From an uncultured Fretibacterium sp. (lineage in GTDB: Bacteria > Synergistota > Synergistia > Synergistales > Aminobacteriaceae): 58,726 nt of DNA. Positions 50,102 to 58,500 of this stretch are shown one piece after another. The position numbers were made by a program, and so were the translations under genes. The stretch covers positions 1 through 58,726 of the forward strand of contig CALGGR010000313.1 of the NCBI GenBank assembly GCA_937915755.1, in the 5' to 3' direction. The notes beneath the pieces are model-generated. The model had not been told where the DNA came from, made no database searches, and worked only from the letters and a program-made list of their open reading frames with translations. Numbering within the stretch: the stretch's first letter is position 1; every line of letters begins with the position of its first letter.

Positions 50102-51594
50102 GACAATGCCTTTTCCGCGAATCTGTCGAAAGCCGCTAACCCTTCAGCCGTCCTCTTGTACACTCCGCTGTCCGTCAGTACCTGTGTGAATACATGGCCG
50201 ACCTCATCACGGAGCATATTCCTGACTTCTTTCTCGCCTTTGAGACCGTCATACTTCTTCCTAAGACCCTCGTACCACGTCTCATGAGCTTCAAGTTCTT
50301 CCGGAAGCCTCTCCTTTCCCTCAAGCCACGACGCGCATATCCTCTCTAACGCCGTCTTAAGCCTCGCAGGAAGCACAGCAAGACCCATGACCTCAATAAG
50401 CCCTATGTTCTCCTTCTTGATGTGATGGACTTCAGCATGTGGATGGAATATTCCCAACGGATGCTCCTCGCTGGTTCTGTTGTTGCGAAGTACAAGGTCA
50501 AGCTCGTAGTCTTCACCGTTACGTCTTGCAATTGGTGTGATTGTGTTATGAGGCTCACCGTCAGAATACGCGAGTATTCCCACAGACTCATCAGTCCATT
50601 CGCGCCACGCTGACAAAACTCGGTCAGCAAGATTCACGAGTGCTTCAGGATTCCGTGAACGTAACCTTATCGCCGACATTGGCCATTTCACACGCCCTGC
50701 TTTGATTTCGGGGCTGCTGGTCGCGTATTCCTTCTCGACTGGAGCAACGGCCATAGCGAAAGTGTAGCGTCCTCCCTGATAGTGGTCGTGTGAAAGTATC
50801 GAGCCTCCTACGATTGGCAAATCCGCGTTTGAGCCGACGAAGTAGTGCGGGAACATCTCAACGAACGCGAAGAGGTTTCCGAAAGTCTCACGCGATATTA
50901 GCATTGGGACGTGATTCTCGTCGAGGACTATGCAGTGCTCGTTGTAGTAGCTGTAGGGCGAGTATTGGAAGTACCAGCGTTTTCCCTGCAACGTGAGAGG
51001 GATCAGTCTGATGTTCTGGCGCGCGGGGTGTCCATGATGGCCGTAGAAGCCTTCGTTTTCGCGGCAAAGCAAGCATTTCGGGTAGCCTGTTGATTTTATG
51101 GTCTTGGCTTTGGCGATGTCGCGGGGGTCTTTTTCGGGCTTTGACATGTTTATGGTGATGTCGAGTTCGCCGAAGTCGGTTGAAGTTTTCCAGCAGATGT
51201 TCTTTGCGGTTCGCTCGGAGCGTATGTAGTTTGACGAAACTCCCAATCCGTAGAAATAATCCGTCGCTTTTACGGGGGACTCTGCCTTCAGTGCCTCGAA
51301 CTCCGCGATTACGTCTGACGGTCTCGGCGTCAGCGCGCCCATCAGTTCAGTGTCAAGAAGATCGCGTTCCGTCTCTGTGTTCTCGATGATGCTATTTTCG
51401 GCAGCCCAGTCGAGAATTTTTGCGAGGATTGAATCGGGTGAGGCTGTGAAAGTTTCGTTGATGTCCTCATTCTCGAATGAGTGAATCCCTAGAATGCCGA
51501 TGAGTGAATTTGCCGCCCATACTGAGTCTTCGGGGGTTATGAGCTTGTGATATAGCGCAAAGTTTATGAGCCTGTTGATTTCGTGGTTTACCAT
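50098..51594 (-). CDS. galT: UDP-glucose:hexose-1-phosphate uridylyltransferase, GalT class II
   Basis: A 498-residue enzyme of the Leloir pathway, of the larger Firmicute-like class II. CLLCRENEGFYGHHGHPARQ, LISRETFGNLFAFVEMFPHY, GGSILSHDHYQGGRYTFAM (His-rich active site) and LVNLADRVLSAWREW are present. Class II proteins are ~490-500 residues, as here, against ~350 for E. coli. ATG51594 follows AAGGAGG. No galK or galE is in the window. It overlaps the Rpn-like gene by four bases. Element 3 lies 55 bases upstream of its start, in the gap to the EAL gene. Confidence 0.92.
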   Translation of the reverse strand: MVNHEINRLINFALYHKLITPEDSVWAANSLIGILGIHSFENEDINETFTASPDSILAKILDWAAENSIIENTETERDLLDTELMGALTPRPSDVIAEFEALKAESPVKATDYFYGLGVSSNYIRSERTAKNICWKTSTDFGELDITINMSKPEKDPRDIAKAKTIKSTGYPKCLLCRENEGFYGHHGHPARQNIRLIPLTLQGKRWYFQYSPYSYYNEHCIVLDENHVPMLISRETFGNLFAFVEMFPHYFVGSNADLPIVGGSILSHDHYQGGRYTFAMAVAPVEKEYATSSPEIKAGRVKWPMSAIRLRSRNPEALVNLADRVLSAWREWTDESVGILAYSDGEPHNTITPIARRNGEDYELDLVLRNNRTSEEHPLGIFHPHAEVHHIKKENIGLIEVMGLAVLPARLKTALERICASWLEGKERLPEELEAHETWYEGLRKKYDGLKGEKEVRNMLRDEVGHVFTQVLTDSGVYKRTAEGLAAFDRFAEKALS

Positions 51595-51649
51595 GCGGAA
51601 TATTGCCTCCTTTAGTGAAATATTTACGGGAATTTATGAGGCTATTTTA

Positions 51650-51897
51650 CTATAAACCGCAAGAAGACTCCCACTTCTTTAAATGTGGTATAATTTCTTC
51701 CGTTGAATAATAGGAATAAATGAAATTCCGACAACAAAATGTAGTTTAAAATAAAACGTGGTACCTACGGTGCGTAGGGAACCTGGACGAAATGTCCTAA
51801 ACGCCTTTGGAGAGGACGTGAGACGGAGACAGAAATGTTGCAACGCTGACCTCATTGAATTAGGAAGCCGTCAATTCCGCAAGGGACGGTAGTTCAC
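51650..51897 (+). mobile_element. Miniature IS200/IS605-like element 3, in the end of the EAL gene
   Basis: 248 bases. Left end (CTATAAACCGCAAGAAGAC, then a CCCACTTC/GTGG hairpin) follows TATTTTA. The core has CCTACGGTGCGTAGG and GGACGAAATGTCC hairpins, CCTTTGGAGAGGACGT, CTCATTGAATTAGGAAGC, then hairpin CCGTC...GACGG and GTAGTTCAC. TG-G-TATAAT at 51686-51694 is an extended -10 on plus. The right end (51871-51897) is translated as the last nine codons of the EAL gene. If the element is excised at the TTTA and TTCAC boundaries, a stop codon returns within 0-2 codons. No coding frame inside. Confidence 0.65.
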
Positions 51898-53157
51898 CGC
51901 ATCTATTCCCCTTTCGAGAGCAAATATTTCATCGAGTTTCATCGGCTTACCAAAGTAATACCCCTGAGCTTTGTCGAAGCCTATAGATTTCAGATATTCA
52001 AGCTGTTCCTCCGTCTCAACACCTTCAGCAAGAGCCTGCATTCCCATCAATCTTGCCATCTCAAGATTCGAGCTTATGATGTACTTTGCTTTCTCGGATT
52101 TGTTGATGTCGAAGCCGTGAAGAAATTTCATGTCGAACTTTATCGTGTCGAAGTTGTAATACTTCAGGACGTTCAGCGACGAATACCCTGACCCGAAATC
52201 GTCCATCCATACCTCATATCCCATTGCACGGAACTTCTCAATCCCAAGATTCAGGACGGTCATATCTTCCTCATTGACGCTCTCGGTAATCTCGATCCTC
52301 ATCATTCGGCGCGGGATATTGCATTCTGTAACAGCGGTCTCAATCTCGCGGATAATGTCGTAAAGTTCAAAGTCAAGCCTCGACAAGTTCACCGACACAG
52401 GAAGAATCGGCAGCCCTGACTCGCATCTCGTCCTGTAATCCCTGCATACTATCTTAATCGCGTAAATGTCGAGCTTGTGAATCTCCCTGTACTGTTCGAG
52501 CGTCGGGATAAATTCAGCGGGCGAGATTATTCCTGTTTCGGGGTCATTCCATCGGGCTAAGGCTTCGGCCTCGCAGATCCTTCCCGTCGACAGCCTCACT
52601 ATGGGCTGATAAAGGACGCCGATATATTCGCGTGAGATTGCAGTGTCGAGGGTGTCAAGAATGTATTGCTGTAACGCTAATTCCCTGCTCATTCCGTCGT
52701 GGAACATGCACGAGCTTACGGAGTGATTCTTTCGGATTGAGTCGCAGGCAAGCTTTGCACGGTCGCAAGAGGAGCGTATGTCGTCATTCTCGGAGGGGAA
52801 ATATATTCCGGCTCTTAGTCTCAGCGTAACATTCTCGTGTAGTGAGTATAAATATTCCTGAACCGTGTCAATATTCATTTCGACGGTGGCCCAGTTTGTT
52901 AGGACAACGAAATTGTCATCGGAGAATCTTGCGAGGAGGTTCACGCTGTCCTGTGAGAAAGTGCTGCCCAGAATAAGAGCAATCTCCTTCAGAATGTCAT
53001 CGCCCCGCTCAAATCCGAAGCGTTTGTTGAACATCTTGAAGTTATCGAGGTTGAACCACACAACGGCGAGTCCTCCTGCGGTGATATTTCTTGCGCGTTC
53101 GTGGAAGCCCTCGCGTGTGAGGAGACCTGTCAGTCTGTCATTATTCGGGCAGTGCAT
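51871..53157 (-). CDS. Degenerate GGDEF plus intact EAL, cyclic-di-GMP phosphodiesterase
   Basis: A 428-residue cytoplasmic protein. Residues 8-165 are a GGDEF domain (DRLTGLLTREGF; IALILGSTFS) whose signature reads RFSDDNF instead of RxGGDEF, so it should not make cyclic-di-GMP and may act as a sensor. The EAL domain is complete: EAEALARWNDPETGI, PVSVNLSRLDF, RIEITES, MDDFGSGYSSLNVLKYYN, IKFDMKFLHGF and AEGVETEEQLEYLKSIG. It probably lowers cyclic-di-GMP. The last nine residues come from element 3. No N-terminal sensor domain is present. It is preceded by the PPC gene 12 bases away, perhaps an operon. Confidence 0.88.
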   Translation of the reverse strand: MHCPNNDRLTGLLTREGFHERARNITAGGLAVVWFNLDNFKMFNKRFGFERGDDILKEIALILGSTFSQDSVNLLARFSDDNFVVLTNWATVEMNIDTVQEYLYSLHENVTLRLRAGIYFPSENDDIRSSCDRAKLACDSIRKNHSVSSCMFHDGMSRELALQQYILDTLDTAISREYIGVLYQPIVRLSTGRICEAEALARWNDPETGIISPAEFIPTLEQYREIHKLDIYAIKIVCRDYRTRCESGLPILPVSVNLSRLDFELYDIIREIETAVTECNIPRRMMRIEITESVNEEDMTVLNLGIEKFRAMGYEVWMDDFGSGYSSLNVLKYYNFDTIKFDMKFLHGFDINKSEKAKYIISSNLEMARLMGMQALAEGVETEEQLEYLKSIGFDKAQGYYFGKPMKLDEIFALERGIDAVNYRPLRN

Positions 53158-53169
53158 GAAGTGTGTATA

Positions 53170-53595
53170 TCAATCCAGAAACTCGAAAAGGTTCAGGCCG
53201 ACTTCCTCATTGAATTTTCGTTCTACAGTGCCTTCGCTGACTTCAACAATCATCTCGCATGTTGCGCTTACTCTTGCGGTGTTTAGATGCCCACCGAAGA
53301 CATGGCCTTCTTTGTCGCCCGCGCTCATGTGAATGTGTGAGTAAAACTCGCCGTCCTTTGTGGTTATTGTTCCCCATAGGCTGACTATTTCGGCAGGGAA
53401 GGTGAAGTGATTGCTGTGATATTTCTTCTCGTCAACGTCAAAGAGTCCCACGTTGAAATCATCGACAGCACCGAGTGCTTTGACTTCAGCGAGAGTGATT
53501 TTTTCTTTCTCGCAGAAATTTTTGAGGCTTGAGATTATTTCTTCGCCTCTGTCGATACGAACGAAGTACTTGTTTCCGAATCGTCTGAACTGCAT
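53170..53595 (-). CDS. PPC/DUF296 domain DNA-binding-like protein
   Basis: A 141-residue protein that is almost entirely one PPC (DUF296) domain. Blocks: YFVRIDRGEEIISSLKNFCE, ALGAVDDFNVGLFDVDEKKY, SLWGTITTKDGEFYSHIHMS and GHVFGGHLNTARVSATCEMI. The HIHMS and GGHL histidines resemble metal ligands of the family, which in plants is linked to AT-hook regulators; in bacteria the role is unclear. A single-domain protein of this size is usual in prokaryotes. It shares an operon with the EAL gene. Confidence 0.82.
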   Translation of the reverse strand: MQFRRFGNKYFVRIDRGEEIISSLKNFCEKEKITLAEVKALGAVDDFNVGLFDVDEKKYHSNHFTFPAEIVSLWGTITTKDGEFYSHIHMSAGDKEGHVFGGHLNTARVSATCEMIVEVSEGTVERKFNEEVGLNLFEFLD

Positions 53596-53615
53596 TGATA
53601 TTCTCCTTAATTGAT

Positions 53616-54209
53616 TTAGAACGTCAGAATTAGCATGTAAACTTTCTGGTCAGCAGCGCTATAGAGATGAATGTTATCTGTATTTGTATCCAAACTGCCA
53701 TCTTTTTTAAGCCTTTTAGTAGCTCCCTGAAGCTTAAGAGATTTTGCTCTGCCAGCGAGCTTTTCTCTCAGCCTCATATCATTCCCGACATCATACCCAA
53801 CAAACCATTCATTCCCTTCTGTAGCAAGAAGATATTCTCCGGGCTTCGTAGAATTGTCCTTTGTAAGTGTTATCTTATTGCTGCTTCCGAGATATTTCAC
53901 AAATTCTTTCTGCCCTCCATGGTCTTTAGCAAAGACTCCCAAATGATACGATGAGTTGCCTACTTTCACCAGATAATCATTACGTTTTTCTCCGCTGTTA
54001 TATTGTGGTTCTACTCTTTCATAATTATCTGTATACCAGCTTATTACAGCCTTCTTGAGTACCGTCAAATCACTTATTATCCTCGTAGCTTTTGCTGAAC
54101 TCACAGCCTCCGTACTGCTCAACATCATCATGCCCGCGAGAATACCAATCACAACGATTACAATCAACAGCTCCACAAGCGTGAAGCCCTTTCTCCATTC
54201 CTTCATCAT
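53616..54209 (-). CDS. Type IV pilin-like pseudopilin 1
   Basis: A 197-residue prepilin. RKGFTLVELLIVIVVIGILAG is a class III signal with Glu at position +5 and the hydrophobic N-terminal helix. The rest is a polar head with WFVGYDVGNDMRLREKLAGR (a motif shared with the next two genes). A prepilin peptidase would cut after the Gly. ATG54209 follows AGGAGG. Three such genes lie in a row with no assembly genes in the window. Cys residues are few, so no disulfide loop is likely. Confidence 0.85.
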   Translation of the reverse strand: MMKEWRKGFTLVELLIVIVVIGILAGMMMLSSTEAVSSAKATRIISDLTVLKKAVISWYTDNYERVEPQYNSGEKRNDYLVKVGNSSYHLGVFAKDHGGQKEFVKYLGSSNKITLTKDNSTKPGEYLLATEGNEWFVGYDVGNDMRLREKLAGRAKSLKLQGATKRLKKDGSLDTNTDNIHLYSAADQKVYMLILTF

Positions 54210-54303
54210 GAATTCCTCCTGTTGTGTGTTAGAGCTATTCTATCGCACCTTTAGCTATCAGGCCACTACATCGCTGTTTTATTCTGCCCTTGACATTTCC
54301 CCT

Positions 54304-54816
54304 TTAATTGTCCAAGTCGAGAACGAACATACAGACATATCTCCCGCCGGAATAATTCTTGTCTGTAACAACACTGCTATCGCTATTAACAACATCACCC
54401 TTAAGACCGTACAGGCCTATAGTCTTTGCCCTACCTGCAAATTTACCCTGAAGCTGCGTATCGGTGCCAGTATCATAGCATATGTACCACTCATTATCAC
54501 AATCTATAAGCACGTAATCTCCTGCTTCTATAGTATTTCCATTTTCTTTGGTCTTCAGCTTTATGGGATTGTTGTTGCTGAAATATTGTGTTATCTCCCC
54601 GCTGTTATCTTTGAGCGATTGTGCTAAATTCCCATTCGCAATTTTATCGAAATACCATGAATTTACGGCTTTAGTTATCTGATTGAAATTGTTGATGACG
54701 TTTTGTGCCCTGGCCGAAACTTCCGCCTCAGTGCTTGAGAACATCATCATTGCCGCCAGAATACTAATCACTACCATCACTATCAGCAGTTCAACAAGCG
54801 TGAAACCTTTTCTCAT
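54304..54816 (-). CDS. Type IV pilin-like pseudopilin 2
   Basis: A 170-residue prepilin. MRKGFTLVELLIVMVVISIL is the class III signal, with a very short leader (5 residues) before the Phe. The head has SARAQNVINNFNQITKAVNSW and EWYICYDTGTDTQLQGKFAG, related to the other two. A 94-base gap with no clear promoter or terminator lies between it and pseudopilin 1. Confidence 0.85.
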   Translation of the reverse strand: MRKGFTLVELLIVMVVISILAAMMMFSSTEAEVSARAQNVINNFNQITKAVNSWYFDKIANGNLAQSLKDNSGEITQYFSNNNPIKLKTKENGNTIEAGDYVLIDCDNEWYICYDTGTDTQLQGKFAGRAKTIGLYGLKGDVVNSDSSVVTDKNYSGGRYVCMFVLDLDN

Positions 54817-54827
54817 TTAAGCTCCTC

Positions 54828-55469
54828 CTAACGCACTTGCAGCCACACAGCCACTTCCCTGCTCTTAGCCTCGTCTCCACTGTAGTTTGTGGGAACAGGG
54901 TGAGCGTCCGCAGTTCCGAGCAACAAACCCCCTGCAACTTTCATTCTGCCCCTGATTTTCTCTCTCACTGCTTCCTCACCAGTCTTAAAGTGATAACCCA
55001 CATACCATTTATTCCTGTCTGTAGTTTTGCTGCCATTTTCGTGAATAGTCGTTCCATAATCACAAACACCGTAACAGCCCTCAGACAAGTCTGTCCTCTG
55101 TCTGGTTACTTTTTGATTGTTTGCATCTGTGAATGTTTCGTCTTTTGTTGAGTTGAATTTTATGCCAGACGCATCAAGACGCTTGAGATATTTCCTCAGA
55201 TCGAGGCCATCTTTATCTATTTGGTGTTCCTGAATGGGCTTTGTGTTATTGCCTATTTTCACGCGCCCATCTGACTGAACTTTATCCCTGTTATCAACAT
55301 ACCACTCCCACAAGGCTTTCTTCATCGTGTGGAGATTCATGATAATCTTCGTGGCCTTCGCGCTGGTAACATACTCATCAACTCCAAGCGTCCCAAGTGC
55401 CGCAAGAATCGCAATCACCGCCATCACAATCAATGCCTCAATCAGCGTGAACCCTCTGCGTATTTTCAT
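54828..55469 (-). CDS. Type IV pilin-like pseudopilin 3
   Basis: A 213-residue prepilin. The frame opens at 55526, but ATG55469 is chosen because GAGGAGGA lies just before and the class III leader then is MKIRRG. RRGFTLIEALIVMAVIAIL has Glu at +5. The head shares SAKATKIIMNLHTMKKALWEW and KWYVGYHFKTGEEAVREKIR with pseudopilins 1 and 2. It is the first gene of the three-gene unit, 11 bases from pseudopilin 2, after the terminator of the oxidoreductase gene. Confidence 0.83.
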   Translation of the reverse strand: MKIRRGFTLIEALIVMAVIAILAALGTLGVDEYVTSAKATKIIMNLHTMKKALWEWYVDNRDKVQSDGRVKIGNNTKPIQEHQIDKDGLDLRKYLKRLDASGIKFNSTKDETFTDANNQKVTRQRTDLSEGCYGVCDYGTTIHENGSKTTDRNKWYVGYHFKTGEEAVREKIRGRMKVAGGLLLGTADAHPVPTNYSGDEAKSREVAVWLQVR

Positions 55470-55513
55470 GTTCGTATCCTCCTCTCCTCCCGCTATTATA
55501 TCCCCAAATACGT

Positions 55514-55543
55514 AAAAGCCGGGCATAATCTCTTACACCCGGC
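55514..55543 (-). terminator. Rho-independent terminator after the oxidoreductase gene
   Basis: On minus, GCCGGG pairs with CCCGGC (plus 55538-55543 and 55518-55523) and is followed by TTTTA (plus 55513-55517). Confidence 0.7.
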
Positions 55544-55569
55544 CATGATTATTCGTTACTTTGAGTTTC

Positions 55570-58500
55570 TTACTTCGCTGCCGCAGGGATTGCGCCCATC
55601 TCAGCGAGTGCCTTGTAGGTATTGTAGCGTTCACGTGCTTCTGCCGCATTCTTGTCGAAGAGTTCATCAGCGATTGCGGGGAAGCCCCTCTTGAGTGATG
55701 AGTACCTGACTTCGCCGAGAAGGAATTCTTTGTAGTCCTTCACGAATGCCGCCTCATCGTCAAAGAGTTTCGGTGCCTTGCTGTCGAGAGTGAACGGATT
55801 CTTTCCGGCCTCAACATCAGGGTTGTACCTGTAGAGATGCCAGTAGCCCTTTTCGACCGCGAGCTTCGTGCGCTCCTGTGTCTTGCCCATTCCTGCGCGG
55901 ATACCGTGGTTGATGCAGGGTGCGTAGGCGATGATTAGCGACGGGCCTTTGTGGGCTTCGGCTTCCTTGAGGGCTTTCATGAGCTGGTTCTTGTCGGCAC
56001 CCATTCCAACCTGTGCAACATAGACCGTCCCATAGGTCATGGCCATGCGTCCGAGATCCTTCTTGCGAGTCCTCTTTCCGCTTGCCGCGAACTGTGCGAT
56101 TGCCGCTGTAGGTGTTGACTTCGATGACTGGCCGCCGGTGTTGGAGTAGACTTCCGTGTCGAGAACGAGAACGTTCACGTCCTGGCCGCTTCCGAGAACG
56201 TGGTCAAGTCCGCCGTAGCCGATGTCGTAGCCCCAGCCGTCTCCGCCGATTATCCAGACTGATTTCTTGACGAGGTAGTCCTTGTACTCGCAGAGTGTGC
56301 AGAACTCCTTCATTGCCGCCTCGCTGAAGTTTGCCGCGCCTCCGCAGTCCTCGCAGCAGCAGAAGAGCTTATCGAGGCATTCCTCAACCTTTGCCGCCGC
56401 CGCTACTGATGCTTCACCGTCATCGTGAGCGTCAAGCCAGCCCTTGAGGACTTCCTTAACGTCAGCAGGTACTTCGTCCATTCCGAGCAGGGCTTCCACC
56501 GCGCTGGTAAGGTAGTTGACCATGACGTTGAGTGATAACTTCATGCCCATTCCGTACTCTGCCGCGTCCTCGAACAGTGAGTTGCCCCAAGCTGGGCCGT
56601 GTCCGTTTGCGTCGACAGTGTAAGGCATTGACGGAGCAGAGCCGCCCCAAATTGACGAGCAGCCTGTTGCGTTTGCGACGATCATTCTTGAGCCGAAAAG
56701 CTGTGTGATGAGTTTCGCGTAAGGAGTCTCACCGCAGCCTGCGCAAGCACCTGAGAACTCGAACAGCGGTCTCTGGAACTGTGAGCCCTGTACCGTGAAC
56801 TTGTCGCCTGCGTCTGCCTTGTCCGCAACATTCTCGAACGCGAATGTCCAGCGGTCGATTTCTGCTGACTGTGTTGCTGACGGTTTCATCTCGAGTGCCT
56901 TGACCGGGCAGATGTCCGCGCAGTTTCCGCAGCCTAAGCAGTCAAGAACATCAACCTGCATCTTGTACTTGTAGCCTGCCGCCTTGAGTTTCGGTGCCTT
57001 GACATCAACAGCTCCGAAGCCTTCCGGTGCGATTGCCTGTTCCTCTGCGTCGAGAAGGAACGGACGGATTGCGGCGTGCGGGCAGACCATTGAGCACTGG
57101 TTGCACTGGATACACTTTGCGCCGTTCCATTCGGGTACGTTGACTGCGACTCCGCGCTTCTCGTACTTTGATGTACCTGCCGGGAAGTGGCCGTCCTCGT
57201 AACCGTCAACGAATGCGCTCGAAGGAAGTGTGTTGCCCTTCTGTGCGTTGATCGTGTCGACCTGATAGCTGATGAATCCGGGTATCTCTGTGGGAAGTCC
57301 GGGCCTCTTGTGAGCTTCTTCCTCAGCGGTCTTCCATGCTTCAGGAACGCTAATCTCGATGAGTCCGGCAAGTCCAGCGTCAACAGCCGCGTAGTTCATC
57401 TTCACGATGTCCTCGCCCTTTGCGCCGTAGGACTTAACGATCGCTTCCTTCATGTACTTCACAGCGTCATCAATAGGAATAACGTTGGCAAGCTTGAAGA
57501 ACGCCGACTGCATTATAGTATTCGTCCTTGAGCCGAGACCGATCTTCTGTGCCTCGTCAACAGCATTGATTACGAAGAACTTGCAGCCAAGGTTGGCAAT
57601 CTTCCTCTTGAGGCTTGCGGGGATATGCTCCTCAAGTGCTTCCATTGTCGTCCACTGAGTATTGAGAAGGAACGTTCCGCCCTCTTTCATGCCCTGAAGG
57701 AGATCGTACTGGTTGACGTACTCCTGCTTGTGGCAAGCGATGAAGTCAGCGTGGTCGATGAGGTAGGTTGACTTAATCGGTGATTTGCCGAAACGGAGGT
57801 GCGACATTGTGATACCGCCGGACTTCTTGGAGTCATAGTCGAAGTAGCCCTGTGCGTACATGTCAGTGTGGTCGCCGATGATTTTGATTGAGTTCTTGTT
57901 CGCACCGACTGTTCCGTCTGAGCCAAGTCCCCAGAACTTGCAGCATACTGTACCTTCAGCAGCGGCGTTGATATGCTCATCGGGGATAAGCGAGCTGTCG
58001 TTCACATCGTCGATGATTCCGAGTGTGAAGTTGTTGCGAGGCTCAAAGAGTTTGAGGTTGTCGAAGCATACTTTGAGGTCGCTGGGTGTTGTGTCTTTCG
58101 AGCCGAGTCCGTAGCGTCCGCCGACGATCTTCGGGGCTTTGCAGTTTCCTACGAAGAGCGAGCAGACATCTTCATAGAGAGGCCCGCCGAGTGCGCCGAC
58201 TTCCTTCACGCGGTCAAGAACTGCGATTGCCTTCACAGTTGCGGGAAGTGCGCGGAAGAAGTACTTGGGTGAGAACGGTCTGTAGAGGTGGACTTCAACA
58301 ACGCCGACTTTCTCGCCGCGAGCGTTGAGGTAGTCAACAGTCTCCTCGATTGCTTGGCATACTGAACCCATAGCCACGATTACGCGGTCTGCGTCTGGTG
58401 CGCCGTAGTAGTTGAACGGGTGGTACTCGCGTCCGCAGATACCCTTGATGTCCTTCATGTATCCGGCTACGATGTCGGGTACTTTGTCGTAGAAGGGCTG

